DNA from: Colwellia sp.
Lineage (GTDB): Bacteria > Pseudomonadota > Gammaproteobacteria > Enterobacterales > Alteromonadaceae
Direction: 5' to 3'
DNA: 44,920 nt
Assembly (NCBI GenBank): GCA_026196955.1
Contig: JAPHTO010000034.1
Location: forward strand, 1-44,920
A model generated the notes under the pieces. The model saw only the letters and a list, made by a program, of their open reading frames with translations. It was not told the origin of the DNA and did not search any database. The stretch's first letter is position 1. Every line of letters begins with the position of its first letter. The translations under genes were made by a program, and so were the position numbers. Shown here piece after piece: positions 36,330 to 44,920 of this stretch.

Positions 36330-36752
36330 TTAAATAAATTTACACATGCCATTTCCTAAAGAAGTATTTGGTCGCTCGATATAGCCATAACGAGCATAAA
36401 AGGCTTCTTTTCCTTTTGCTGCTAAAAGCCCAATAGTTGAACCTTCTTTAGCCGTATTAGATAAATAATTTTCTACTTGCTCCATCAAGGCAGCGCCTAT
36501 ACCCAGACCTTGGTAATCAGGATCAACCACAACATCTTGAATATAGAAATACATTATACCATCGCCAATCACGCGTCCCATGCCAACAAGCTTAACATCA
36601 TCATAAATAACCACGTGGAATAAAGAATTATCAAGGCTAGCTCTTGCTATATTATCAGCAACGCCTTGCCAGCCGACTTTAGCCCTTAACGCTAAAAATT
36701 CATCAACGCTTGGGCTTGCTAATTTGAGCTGAAAATGATTGGGCAATGTCAT
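36330..36752 (-). CDS. GNAT-family N-acetyltransferase
   Basis: A 140-residue acetyltransferase of the GNAT fold. The acetyl-CoA binding segment VVVDPDYQGLGIGAALMEQVENYL (about 74-97) is clear, preceded by LVGMGRVIGDG and followed by FYARYGYIERPN (about 119-130). Substrate is unknown; the size and motifs fit small-molecule or protein N-acetyltransferases broadly. It starts 8 bases after the nadC stop, so it belongs to the nadC unit. Nothing in the sequence shows why it pairs with nadC. Confidence 0.88.
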   Translation of the reverse strand: MTLPNHFQLKLASPSVDEFLALRAKVGWQGVADNIARASLDNSLFHVVIYDDVKLVGMGRVIGDGIMYFYIQDVVVDPDYQGLGIGAALMEQVENYLSNTAKEGSTIGLLAAKGKEAFYARYGYIERPNTSLGNGMCKFI

Positions 36753-36760
36753 CGCTTTAT

Positions 36761-37672
<912 letters not shown>

Positions 37673-38197
37673 CTATCTGGAGTATTCTCTTAAGGTAAGT
37701 TGTTTGCCTGTTTGGCTAAACTCGACTTCTTTTAACGCACTCATTCCCAATAAAATTTCATTACTTTTCATCCCTGGGTTGATATGTGCGGCGACATTAT
37801 ATAGGAAAATATTACCAATGCTAAGCTGATCTATCTTTGTTCTGTAAACAGTCACTGTGCCGTTCGCAGTTTGCACAGGGTAGCTGCCAAAACTTTCCAG
37901 CCCTAGTTCATCAGCAATATGTGCAGGAATAGAAACCTGTGTAGCGCCCGTATCAAGTAAAAAAGTCACCGAAGCATCATTAATAGTGCCTTGAGTAACA
38001 TAATGCCCTTGCCGATTTTGCTTTAAAATCACCTCCGCCTGACCTGAATTATTCAAGCTAACTTGCGGTTGGCTATTGGGGTTGTATTGCTCATCAAGCT
38101 CACTTTGAAAAAAAAGTACTAATAAGGCGAGAGCAATAATCCAAGCAATCCAGACAAATGTTTTACCAATTTTGTTTGTCGAGTCATCTTCAGTCAT
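37673..38197 (-). CDS. Membrane-anchored retropepsin-like aspartic protease (TIGR02281-type)
   Basis: A 174-residue protein with one N-terminal transmembrane segment (about 13-30) and a single-domain aspartyl protease fold. The catalytic motif DTGA (82-85) is in the stretch FLLDTGATQVSIP, followed by GNIFLYNVAAHINPG and the second conserved loop EILLGMSALKEVEF. Such one-domain enzymes work as homodimers. By location the active domain should be periplasmic. I use the ATG at 38197, since the frame further up begins with TTG. The gene lies upstream of nadC on the same strand and diverges from ampD with 51 bases between. The physiological substrate is not known. Confidence 0.83.
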   Translation of the reverse strand: MTEDDSTNKIGKTFVWIAWIIALALLVLFFQSELDEQYNPNSQPQVSLNNSGQAEVILKQNRQGHYVTQGTINDASVTFLLDTGATQVSIPAHIADELGLESFGSYPVQTANGTVTVYRTKIDQLSIGNIFLYNVAAHINPGMKSNEILLGMSALKEVEFSQTGKQLTLREYSR

Positions 38198-38248
38198 AAT
38201 AGTGAGGTTCTTATAAGTGTTTATATACAAAATAATTAAAGTTATTGT

Positions 38249-38863
38249 ATGTCGTTAAGCAAACATAAAAAAGTCGAAAAAGGTAATAATTTGCGATCAC
38301 TTTTTACCCTAGAGAAAGGTTGGCTATTGGCTGCTGAGCATCATAAATCTCCCTTCTTCACACCGCGTTGCATTGGTGAGCAAATCAATTTATTGGTTGT
38401 TCACAATATTTCGCTACCCGCAGGACAATTTGGTGGCAACCATATTAGTGAGCTGTTTTTAGGACAAATTGATCCTGATGCCCACCCTAGTTTTGCCGAT
38501 ATAGCTCAATTACAAGTCTCTGCCCATTGCTTAATTAGGCGTGATGGCAGTATTATTCAGTATGTATCCTTTGATGATAAAGCTTGGCATGCTGGAGTTT
38601 CAACCTTTGAGGGCAGAGAAAAGTGTAATGATTTTTCTATCGGCATCGAACTTGAAGGTACTGATGATATACCTTATGAAGAAGAGCAGTATCATCAACT
38701 AGCAAAATTAACTGTTAGTTTACAACAAAGCTACCCGTTAATTTGCAATAACAATATAGTGGGTCATTGTGATATCGCCCCTGGAAGAAAAACAGATCCA
38801 GGGCAAGCTTTTAATTGGCAGTTTTTTCATCAAGTTTTACACGCACTACAAGAAAATGCATAA
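38249..38863 (+). CDS. ampD: 1,6-anhydro-N-acetylmuramyl-L-alanine amidase AmpD
   Basis: Cytoplasmic zinc amidase that cleaves the peptide from anhydro-muropeptides during cell-wall recycling and so controls the inducer of AmpC beta-lactamase. It has 204 residues, about 20 longer than E. coli AmpD because of an N-terminal extension. The zinc ligands H52 (VVHNISLPAGQFGG), H173 (GHCDIAPGRKTDPG) and D183 are present. The catalytic glutamate region is FSIGIELEGTDD (129-140). A CLIRRDGSIIQYV segment also matches. No signal peptide. ampE follows 35 bases later. ampC and ampR are not visible in the window. Confidence 0.94.
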   Translation: MSLSKHKKVEKGNNLRSLFTLEKGWLLAAEHHKSPFFTPRCIGEQINLLVVHNISLPAGQFGGNHISELFLGQIDPDAHPSFADIAQLQVSAHCLIRRDGSIIQYVSFDDKAWHAGVSTFEGREKCNDFSIGIELEGTDDIPYEEEQYHQLAKLTVSLQQSYPLICNNNIVGHCDIAPGRKTDPGQAFNWQFFHQVLHALQENA

Positions 38864-38897
38864 CCCGATCAGATTATAAAAATTATTAGAGAAATAT

Positions 38898-39827
38898 ATG
38901 AGTTTATTAAGTTTACTAATTGCGCTGGCCGCAGAAAGATCACTTACTTCTTCCTTATGGCGTTTTGATTATTATTACCAGCAATATGTGAATTTTTTTC
39001 ATAACAATTCAACCTTGTCGCAACTCAAAGACAGCAACTTAACCTATACCCTGTTTCTGCTGCTACCTGTTGCTGTGGTTTATGGCGTGTTAGCTTTAGT
39101 GGATGATGGATTATTACATCTGATTATTTCCACACTGATCCTAATCGTCAGTTTTGGCTGTTTCTCAACCAGAGATAGCTATAAGCAGTATCTACATGCC
39201 GCCTATCGAGGTGAACAAACAACCTCTGAATTACACCACCAACAACTGCTTCAAGACAAAAACTTGCCTGAAATGGGGTTTGGACAAGCTCTTATCTGGC
39301 TTAATTACCGTTACTATATTGCCATCATGCTATTTTTTGTCATTTTTGGCGCTGCTGGTGTGGTATTTTACCGTTTACTGACTACCGTAATTGAGCAACA
39401 AAACGGTTGCTCGCTTGATATAGATTCAAAAGAGCAACCGGATGAGAGCCAAGCAAGTGTCGCAACGCCAGCTGACAACGATGAGGCTAATACACAATAT
39501 AGCGTCCCAAATGTTTCAACCGGTTGTAAAAATTATCACCATATCCTTTTCTATCTCGATTGGCTGCCTGTCCGAATAACCTCATTTGGTTATATGTTTG
39601 TGGGTCACTTTTCTAGAGCTTTACCCGTTTGGCTAGAAAGTTTATTTGACGGCAAAAAGCCCACTCATAAAATATTAATTGATGTTGCTCAAAAGTCCGA
39701 AGACATTATGGTAGATGATGACGATTGCACCGCAGAGCCTTGCCTGTTAGTTCGTTTAGCAAAGCGTAATGTGCTCTTAGTACTCGCTGTTATCTCAGTA
39801 TTAACGCTCATTGGCGTTGTCATATAG
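38898..39827 (+). CDS. ampE: AmpE-family inner-membrane protein
   Basis: AmpE is an inner-membrane protein encoded next to ampD and of poorly defined function (related to the regulation of AmpD activity and pilus/CobD-like proteins). It has 309 residues. Signature at the start is LSLLIALAAERSLTSSLWRFD. Four hydrophobic segments are seen (about 53-70, 74-92, 140-165 and 290-309). The hydrophilic region at about 172-210 is Asp/Glu/Gln-rich. It follows ampD as in many gammaproteobacteria, and a strong hairpin ends the unit just after it. Confidence 0.85.
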   Translation: MSLLSLLIALAAERSLTSSLWRFDYYYQQYVNFFHNNSTLSQLKDSNLTYTLFLLLPVAVVYGVLALVDDGLLHLIISTLILIVSFGCFSTRDSYKQYLHAAYRGEQTTSELHHQQLLQDKNLPEMGFGQALIWLNYRYYIAIMLFFVIFGAAGVVFYRLLTTVIEQQNGCSLDIDSKEQPDESQASVATPADNDEANTQYSVPNVSTGCKNYHHILFYLDWLPVRITSFGYMFVGHFSRALPVWLESLFDGKKPTHKILIDVAQKSEDIMVDDDDCTAEPCLLVRLAKRNVLLVLAVISVLTLIGVVI

Positions 39828-39846
39828 CGATTCTCAAAATGGTAAG

Positions 39847-39889
39847 TTTAACGTGACAATAAGCTCTGATTGCTAATTGTCATGTTAAA
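39847..39889 (+). terminator. Hairpin after ampE, probable terminator
   Basis: TTTAACGTGACAAT (39847-39860) and ATTGTCATGTTAAA (39876-39889) pair over 14 bases with one G-U pair, followed by AAAATA. It lies 20 bases past the ampE stop. There is no long T tract, so termination may be imperfect. Confidence 0.6.
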
Positions 39890-39903
39890 AATACAGTCCT
39901 CCG

Positions 39904-39920
39904 AATTGGTAAGACCATTA
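39904..39920. promoter_or_regulatory. PdhR-type operator, distal copy
   Basis: AATTGGTAAGACCATTA matches the PdhR box consensus AATTGGTnnnACCAATT except in the last part of the right half. It lies about 260 bases upstream of pdhR. The rest of the gap up to 40071 is AT-rich and gives no other clear signal. Confidence 0.65.
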
Positions 39921-40071
39921 AATTTAAACACTCAAATTAAACGTTTGTTTCAAGTTTTAACTCTAATTAAATTGCCCTATTTAATAATAAATATTCTTGC
40001 TTTAATGGCATCCTTCAACTAAATTACATTGCAAATAATGCGTTTATTTGCTATTTTATCGCCTACATTTT

Positions 40072-40088
40072 AATTGGTAATACCAATT
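40072..40088. promoter_or_regulatory. PdhR-type operator, proximal copy
   Basis: AATTGGTAATACCAATT is a perfect 17-base palindrome and an exact match to the PdhR box AATTGGT-3-ACCAATT. It lies about 93 bases before the pdhR ATG, where a promoter would be, so autorepression relieved by pyruvate is likely. Confidence 0.85.
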
Positions 40089-40181
40089 TACCATTAAAAA
40101 TACAGGCAATAAAACTTAAAACAAAAGCAAAATTTACTCTGTTATTAAACAGATAGTAATGAATTGGAGATTTACCCGTTA

Positions 40182-40940
40182 ATGCCACAACCACTGAAAC
40201 AACAACTTAAGCCTCAGAAATTATCTGACATTATTTTAGCGCAGCTAGAAAACATGATAATTGAGGGTAGTTTGCAACCAGGTGAAAAACTATTACCTGA
40301 ACGTGAATTGGCAAAACAGTTTGAAGTTTCAAGGCCATCTCTACGCGAGGCAGTACAAAAGCTAGAAGCTAAAGGTTTGGTTATACGCAAGCAAGGCGGT
40401 GGGACTTTTGTGAGTAAAAGCATCATGAAATCTTTTGCGGATCCATTGTTTGACTTAATGGCTAACAGTAATGAATCACAGTTTGATTTATTAGAGTTTA
40501 GACATGGTATGGAAGGCATGGCTTCATATTACGCTGCGATGCGTGGTACCAGTGCCGATTTTGATCATATTCAGGCAAAACACGATCTTATTGGTAGCTG
40601 CCAATTAGAAGATGATTTTCGCCTTGAAGCACAAGCGGTATATGAGTTTTATTTAGCAATATGTGCTGCATCACACAATGTAGTGATACTACACACTGCA
40701 CGTAGCATGTCGGCATTATTGATCGACAATATAGAACAAAACTTAACAGTATTAGCTAAACGTCCTGATATCTTTAGCAAGATTACTGATTACAGAAAAA
40801 ATTTGCTGGAGGCTATTATCAGCCAACAGCCAAAAAAAGCATGGGGTGCAAGTCATCGCCATCTTGCTTTTATTGAGGAAGTACTATTGAAGCTGACTCA
40901 AGAGAACAGCCGTATGGAAAGATCCATGAGGCGAATGTAA
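40182..40940 (+). CDS. pdhR: Pyruvate dehydrogenase complex repressor PdhR
   Basis: GntR-family (FadR subfamily) repressor that releases DNA on binding pyruvate. From ATG 40182 it has 252 residues. The N-terminal winged helix is about 14-78, with LSDIILAQLENMII, PGEKLLPERELAKQFEVSRP and SLREAVQKLEAKGL, then the GGGTFVSKS wing. The C-terminal helical effector domain (about 90-240) has the FCD-type layout. I chose this ATG because GGAGA lies 12 bases upstream. A TTG at 40164 is the only other start. Operators upstream and aceE immediately downstream give the expected pdhR-aceE-aceF arrangement. Confidence 0.95.
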   Translation: MPQPLKQQLKPQKLSDIILAQLENMIIEGSLQPGEKLLPERELAKQFEVSRPSLREAVQKLEAKGLVIRKQGGGTFVSKSIMKSFADPLFDLMANSNESQFDLLEFRHGMEGMASYYAAMRGTSADFDHIQAKHDLIGSCQLEDDFRLEAQAVYEFYLAICAASHNVVILHTARSMSALLIDNIEQNLTVLAKRPDIFSKITDYRKNLLEAIISQQPKKAWGASHRHLAFIEEVLLKLTQENSRMERSMRRM

Positions 40941-40966
40941 TAGCAAATATTAGCAAGCCATTACCT

Positions 40967-40996
40967 GTAAATGTATAGAAGATTCCATACATTTAC
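40967..40996 (+). promoter_or_regulatory. Ten-base-pair hairpin between pdhR and aceE
   Basis: GTAAATGTAT (40967-40976) and ATACATTTAC (40987-40996) are perfect reverse complements around a 10-base loop. Without a T tract it is probably not a full terminator. It may attenuate, protect or process the transcript so that aceE mRNA is set apart from pdhR. Confidence 0.5.
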
Positions 40997-41046
40997 TTTA
41001 CAGAATTACTAAATATATAAACAAATATTATTGGAGACAACGCAAT

Positions 41047-43725
41047 ATGTCAGATCTACCAAACATTGATATTGATTCATTAGAAACCCAAGAGTGGTTA
41101 GAATCAATGGAGGCTGTATTAGAAAATGAAGGGCCAGAGCGCGCACATTTCTTATTAGAGTCGTTAATTGACCGCGCTCGTCGTGGTGGCACCCACTTAC
41201 CTTTTGACGCAACAACTGCTTATGTAAATACTATTCCACCAGGACAAGAGCCACATATGCCTGCGGATCAAACCATTGAATCACGCATTCGTGCAGCCAT
41301 TCGTTGGAATGCTTTAGCGTTAGTGTTACGTGCTTCTAAAAAAGATTTAGAGCTAGGTGGTCACATTGGTAGTTTTGCTTCCTCAGCAACACTTTATGAT
41401 GTGGGTTTCAACCATTTCTTTAAAGCGGCAACTGACAAAGATGGTGGCGATTTTATTTTTGCTCAAGGCCATATTTCTCCGGGTATTTATGCCCGTGCTT
41501 TCCTAGAAGGTCGTTTAACCGAAGAGCAAATGGCTAACTTCCGTCAAGAGTGTGACGGCAAAGGCTTATCTTCTTACCCACATCCGCACTTAATGGATGA
41601 TTTTTGGCAGTTCCCAACGGTATCTATGGGCTTAGGTCCTCTTCAAGCTATTTATACTGCCCGCTTCTTAAAATACTTAACTAACCGCGGCATTAAAGAT
41701 TGTTCAGGTCAACGTGTTTACTGTTTCTTAGGGGATGGTGAAACTGATGAGCCTGAATCATTAGGTGCTATCGGCTTAGCTTCACGCGAAGGTTTAGACA
41801 ACTTAACCTTTGTTATTAACTGTAACTTACAACGTTTAGATGGCCCTGTTCGTGGTAACGGCAAAATCATTCAAGAGCTTGAAGGCACATTCCGTGGCGC
41901 AGGTTGGGAAGTGGTAAAAGTTATTTGGGGTAGCTACTGGGATCAGCTTATTGCACGTGATACTTCTGGAAAGTTATTGCAGTTAATGAACGAAACCGTT
42001 GATGGTGAATACCAGAACTGTAAAGCCAAAGGTGGTAAATACACTCGCGAGAACTTCTTTAACAAATACCCTGAAACCGAAGCTATGGTTGCTAATATGT
42101 CTGATAAAGACATCTGGCGATTAAACCGTGGTGGTCACGACCCAGTAAAAGTTTATGCCGCATATGAAAGAGCCATGAACACTAAAGGTCGTCCAACCGT
42201 CATTTTGGCGAAAACGGTTAAAGGCTTTGGTTTAGGCGCCTCAGGTGAAGCATTAAACATTGCCCATAACGTTAAGAAAATGGATATTGAATCAATCAAG
42301 CATTACCGTGACCGCTTCAATATGCCAATTAGCGATGAAGACATTGCTGATTTACCTTTCTTCCAATTCCCAGAAGACAGTGAAGAATACAAGTACATGA
42401 AAGCTCGTCGTGAAGCCCTTGGTGGTTCATTGCCGGCTCGTCGTCAGCAACCTGAAGAAACAATGGAAATCCCACCATTAAAATCTTTTGAAGCCATTAC
42501 TAAAGGCTCAGGCGATCGTGAAGTATCATCAACCATGACGTTTGTACGTGTCCTGAATAGCTTATTAAAAGACAAGAAAATAGGTAAACGCATTGTGCCA
42601 ATCATTCCTGATGAAGCACGTACTTTTGGCATGGAAGGTTTATTCCGCCAAGTAGGTATTTACGCTAATGAAGGGCAAAAGTACGTTCCACAAGATGCTG
42701 ATCAAGTGGCCTATTATCGTGAAGATAAAAAGGGTCAAGTATTACAAGAAGGTATTAACGAGCTTGGCGCTATGGCGTCATGGGTTGCATCAGGTACTTC
42801 ATATTCAACCTGTAACGCCACAACCATTCCTTTTTACGTTTACTACTCAATGTTTGGTTTCCAACGCGTAGGCGATTTAGCCTGGGCAGCTGGTGATAGC
42901 CAAGCACGTGGCTTCTTACTTGGTGCTACGGCTGGTAGAACAACATTGAACGGTGAAGGTTTACAACATCAGGATGGTCATTCACACGTACAAGCGGGCT
43001 TGATCCCAAATTGTGTTACTTATGACCCAACTTACGGTTATGAAATTGCGGTTATTGTTCGTGACGGTTTACGTCGCATGTATGAAGAGAACGAAAATGT
43101 TTTCTACTACATGACATTAATGAACGAAAACTACCAACATCCAGCAATGCCAGATACTAAAGATATCAGTGATGAAATCATTAAAGGTATTTATCAATTA
43201 GAACAAGTTGCACCGAAGAAAAAAGCCATCGCTAATGTACAATTAATGGGCTCAGGCACCATTTTGCAAAAAGTACGTGAAGCGGCGCAAATCTTAGCGA
43301 ACGACTTTAATATCTCAAGTGATGTTTACTCAGTGACTTCATTTAACGAATTAGCCCGTGACGGACAAGATGTTACTCGTTGGAACATGCTTCACCCTGA
43401 AAGCAAGCAACGAACGCCATACATCAGCGGTATTATCACCAAAGATGCAGGCCCTGCGATTGCGGCCACTGATTACATTAAAAACTATTCAGATCAAGTA
43501 CGTGCATACATTGACACCGAGTACCGTGTGTTAGGTACCGATGGTTTTGGTCGTAGTGATAGTCGTGACAACTTACGTCAACATTTCGAAGTGGATCAAA
43601 ATTACATTGTTGTAGCCGCTTTATTTGAACTTGCAAATCGTGGTGATGTTGAACGCAGCGTCGTTAGTGAAGCAATTAAACGCTTTAACATCGACGCCGA
43701 TAAACTTAACCCACTTTACGCTTAA
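41047..43725 (+). CDS. aceE: Pyruvate dehydrogenase E1 component (homodimeric)
   Basis: Thiamine-diphosphate enzyme that decarboxylates pyruvate and acetylates the lipoyl group of E2. It has 892 residues, close to the E. coli 887. The N-terminus SLETQEWLESMEAVLENEGPERAHFLLESL is typical. The ThDP-binding motif runs from GDGETDEPESLGAIGLASRE through NLTFVINCNLQRLDGPVRGN. Later parts include RTFGMEGLFRQVGIY, GRTTLNGEGLQHQDGHS and the C-terminal VLGTDGFGRSDSRDNLR. The start follows GGAGACAACGCAAT. It is the second gene of the pdhR operon and is followed 25 bases later by aceF. Confidence 0.98.
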   Translation: MSDLPNIDIDSLETQEWLESMEAVLENEGPERAHFLLESLIDRARRGGTHLPFDATTAYVNTIPPGQEPHMPADQTIESRIRAAIRWNALALVLRASKKDLELGGHIGSFASSATLYDVGFNHFFKAATDKDGGDFIFAQGHISPGIYARAFLEGRLTEEQMANFRQECDGKGLSSYPHPHLMDDFWQFPTVSMGLGPLQAIYTARFLKYLTNRGIKDCSGQRVYCFLGDGETDEPESLGAIGLASREGLDNLTFVINCNLQRLDGPVRGNGKIIQELEGTFRGAGWEVVKVIWGSYWDQLIARDTSGKLLQLMNETVDGEYQNCKAKGGKYTRENFFNKYPETEAMVANMSDKDIWRLNRGGHDPVKVYAAYERAMNTKGRPTVILAKTVKGFGLGASGEALNIAHNVKKMDIESIKHYRDRFNMPISDEDIADLPFFQFPEDSEEYKYMKARREALGGSLPARRQQPEETMEIPPLKSFEAITKGSGDREVSSTMTFVRVLNSLLKDKKIGKRIVPIIPDEARTFGMEGLFRQVGIYANEGQKYVPQDADQVAYYREDKKGQVLQEGINELGAMASWVASGTSYSTCNATTIPFYVYYSMFGFQRVGDLAWAAGDSQARGFLLGATAGRTTLNGEGLQHQDGHSHVQAGLIPNCVTYDPTYGYEIAVIVRDGLRRMYEENENVFYYMTLMNENYQHPAMPDTKDISDEIIKGIYQLEQVAPKKKAIANVQLMGSGTILQKVREAAQILANDFNISSDVYSVTSFNELARDGQDVTRWNMLHPESKQRTPYISGIITKDAGPAIAATDYIKNYSDQVRAYIDTEYRVLGTDGFGRSDSRDNLRQHFEVDQNYIVVAALFELANRGDVERSVVSEAIKRFNIDADKLNPLYA

Positions 43726-43750
43726 TTTTTGACTAGAGAAGGAAAAGAAA

Positions 43751-44920
43751 ATGTCTAATGAAAAAATTCTAGTCCCTGATGTAGGCGGCGAAGAAGTTGA
43801 AATCATAGAAATTTGTGTTGCTGTAGGCGATGCACTTGAGGCTGATGAAGGTATTGTCACTGTAGAAACTGACAAAGCGTCAATGGATATTCCAGCGCCA
43901 TTTGCCGGTACATTAGCAAGTTTATCCGTGTCTGTTGGCGATAAAATTAAAGAAGGCGATGTTATAGGTGAAATCAGTGCCGCTGGAAGTTCAGCGGCAG
44001 TTGAAGATGCTCCTGAAGTAGAAGCAACACCAGTTGTTGAAGCCCCTAAAGCAGAGCCAGTAGCCGAAGTTTCGACTCCTGCTCCTGTTGCCGCACCAGC
44101 TGCTTCAGCGGTGATCGAAGTTGCCGTACCTGATATAGGTGAAGACGGTGAAGTTGATGTTATTGAAGTGCTTGTTAGTGTTGGTGATAACATCGAAGAA
44201 GAAGATGGCCTGATCACCCTTGAAACTGATAAAGCGACCATGGATGTACCTTCAACCCATGCAGGTACGGTAAAAGAAGTATTTATTAACGTTGGCGATA
44301 AAGTTAAGCAAGGTAGCGTTGTTATCAAGCTTGAGACATCAGGTGGCGCACCGATAGATGCGCCTGCAGTTGAAGCTGCCCCAGCACCGGCTCCTGTCGC
44401 CCCTGCTGCGCCCGCCAAAGTTGCACCAACAACCGCACCCGTTAGCTCACCAGTACCGCACCACCCTCAATCAGGCACCAGTAGCAAAGGTGCTATTTAT
44501 AGTTCACCTTCTATTCGCCGTATTGCCCGTGAATTCGGTGTAGATTTAAGCTTAGTCAAAGGGACAGGTAATAAAGGCCGTATTTTAAAAGAAGATGTGC
44601 AGTCTTACGTGAAATATGAACTTTCTCGTCCAAAAGCTAATGCAGGTAGCTCAGTTGCCTCTGGTGAAGGCGGTTTACAAGTTGTTAGCGCTAAAGCGAT
44701 AGATTTCTCTAAATTTGGTGAAATTGAAACTAAGCCATTATCACGTATTCAAAAAATTTCAGGACCATTCTTGCATCGTAACTGGGTTACTATCCCTCAC
44801 GTTACTCAGTTTGATGAAGCTGATATCACTAATGTTGAAGCGTTCCGCAAAGAACAAAATGTTGTTTGTGAAAAGCAAAAACTCGGTTTTAAAATTACGC
44901 CATTAGTGTTTATTTTAAAA
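43751..44920 (+). CDS. aceF: Dihydrolipoamide acetyltransferase E2 (partial at window end)
   Basis: The core enzyme of the pyruvate dehydrogenase complex, cut at the window edge after 390 codons. Two lipoyl domains are present, each with the ETDKA motif carrying the lipoyl lysine (K42 and K161), joined by Ala/Pro/Val-rich linkers. E. coli AceF has three. A peripheral-subunit-binding domain follows (about 250-285, SIRRIAREFGVDLSLVKGTG), then the start of the catalytic domain (SRIQKISGPFLHRNWVTIPH). The catalytic His motif would lie past the edge. The ribosome binding site AGAAGGAAAAG is clear. Confidence 0.96.
   Translation, partial: MSNEKILVPDVGGEEVEIIEICVAVGDALEADEGIVTVETDKASMDIPAPFAGTLASLSVSVGDKIKEGDVIGEISAAGSSAAVEDAPEVEATPVVEAPKAEPVAEVSTPAPVAAPAASAVIEVAVPDIGEDGEVDVIEVLVSVGDNIEEEDGLITLETDKATMDVPSTHAGTVKEVFINVGDKVKQGSVVIKLETSGGAPIDAPAVEAAPAPAPVAPAAPAKVAPTTAPVSSPVPHHPQSGTSSKGAIYSSPSIRRIAREFGVDLSLVKGTGNKGRILKEDVQSYVKYELSRPKANAGSSVASGEGGLQVVSAKAIDFSKFGEIETKPLSRIQKISGPFLHRNWVTIPHVTQFDEADITNVEAFRKEQNVVCEKQKLGFKITPLVFILK

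Noticed and set aside
43621..44418. Long open frame on the minus strand (265 codons, Ala/Gly/Ser-rich)
   Set aside because: It is antisense to the end of aceE and the lipoyl and linker region of aceF. The low-complexity composition is the mirror of the Ala/Pro/Val linkers, and it has no family features.

Overview
The window looks like a chromosomal core segment of a marine gammaproteobacterium of the order Alteromonadales, most likely Colwelliaceae (Colwellia or Thalassotalea type). This is an inference from the low GC content, the protein repertoire (MotX, DUF3083, a GlyGly-CTERM protease, PdhR with AceE and AceF, a Shewanella-like PyrB) and the gene order. No taxonomic search was possible. 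I see no phage, integrase, intact insertion sequence, CRISPR array, rRNA or tRNA.

Layout. (1) 1-7.4 kb, minus strand: the ribosomal operon rpsF-priB-rpsR-rplI with its terminator, a DUF945 protein, rlmB, rnr, and motX with a candidate flagellar sigma-28 promoter. (2) 7.6-10 kb: an HD-GYP phosphodiesterase and a GAF-GGDEF cyclase, both for cyclic di-GMP. (3) 10-18.4 kb: erpA, a DUF6776 membrane protein, a ClC chloride transporter overlapping hemJ, a secreted S1 protease carrying an apparent inserted PA domain and a GlyGly-CTERM tail, pyrB and hemL. (4) 18.4-26.8 kb: a nearly complete molybdenum cofactor and molybdate uptake locus. moeA diverges from moaA-mobA-moaBCDE-modABC-moeB, and moaA is preceded by a structured leader that I read as a Moco riboswitch. 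(5) 26.9-31.2 kb: rmf (ribosome hibernation), DUF3820, DUF3083, a RegB/RegA-like redox two-component pair and a small GDCCVxC protein. (6) 31.4-35.5 kb: an NTF2-like exported protein, then a chemoreceptor in a two-gene operon with an EAL-CBS-GGDEF protein. (7) 35.7-39.9 kb: msrA, a GNAT acetyltransferase, nadC and a membrane-anchored retropepsin, divergent from ampD-ampE. (8) 39.9-44.9 kb: pdhR with two PdhR-type operators upstream, aceE, and aceF cut by the window edge.

How the parts work together. The Moco block would import molybdate (ModABC), build molybdopterin (MoaA, MoaC, MoaD, MoaE, MoeB), insert molybdenum (MoaB/Mog family and MoeA) and make the guanine dinucleotide form (MobA), with feedback by the leader RNA. 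Three c-di-GMP proteins sit near motility or chemotaxis genes (motX, the chemoreceptor), suggesting but not proving a link to the swim/attach decision. The pdhR-aceE-aceF block is a pyruvate-responsive dehydrogenase operon. Several intergenic gaps hold long imperfect palindromes (56-153, 21623-21679, 26857-26943, 31325-31405). These are the main structures not explained by genes.

I did not find a clearly new multi-gene defence or metabolic system. The best candidates for something less described are the PA-in-trypsin protease, the chemoreceptor/EAL-CBS-GGDDF pair, the RegBA-like pair with an altered quinone-site motif, and the palindromic elements.
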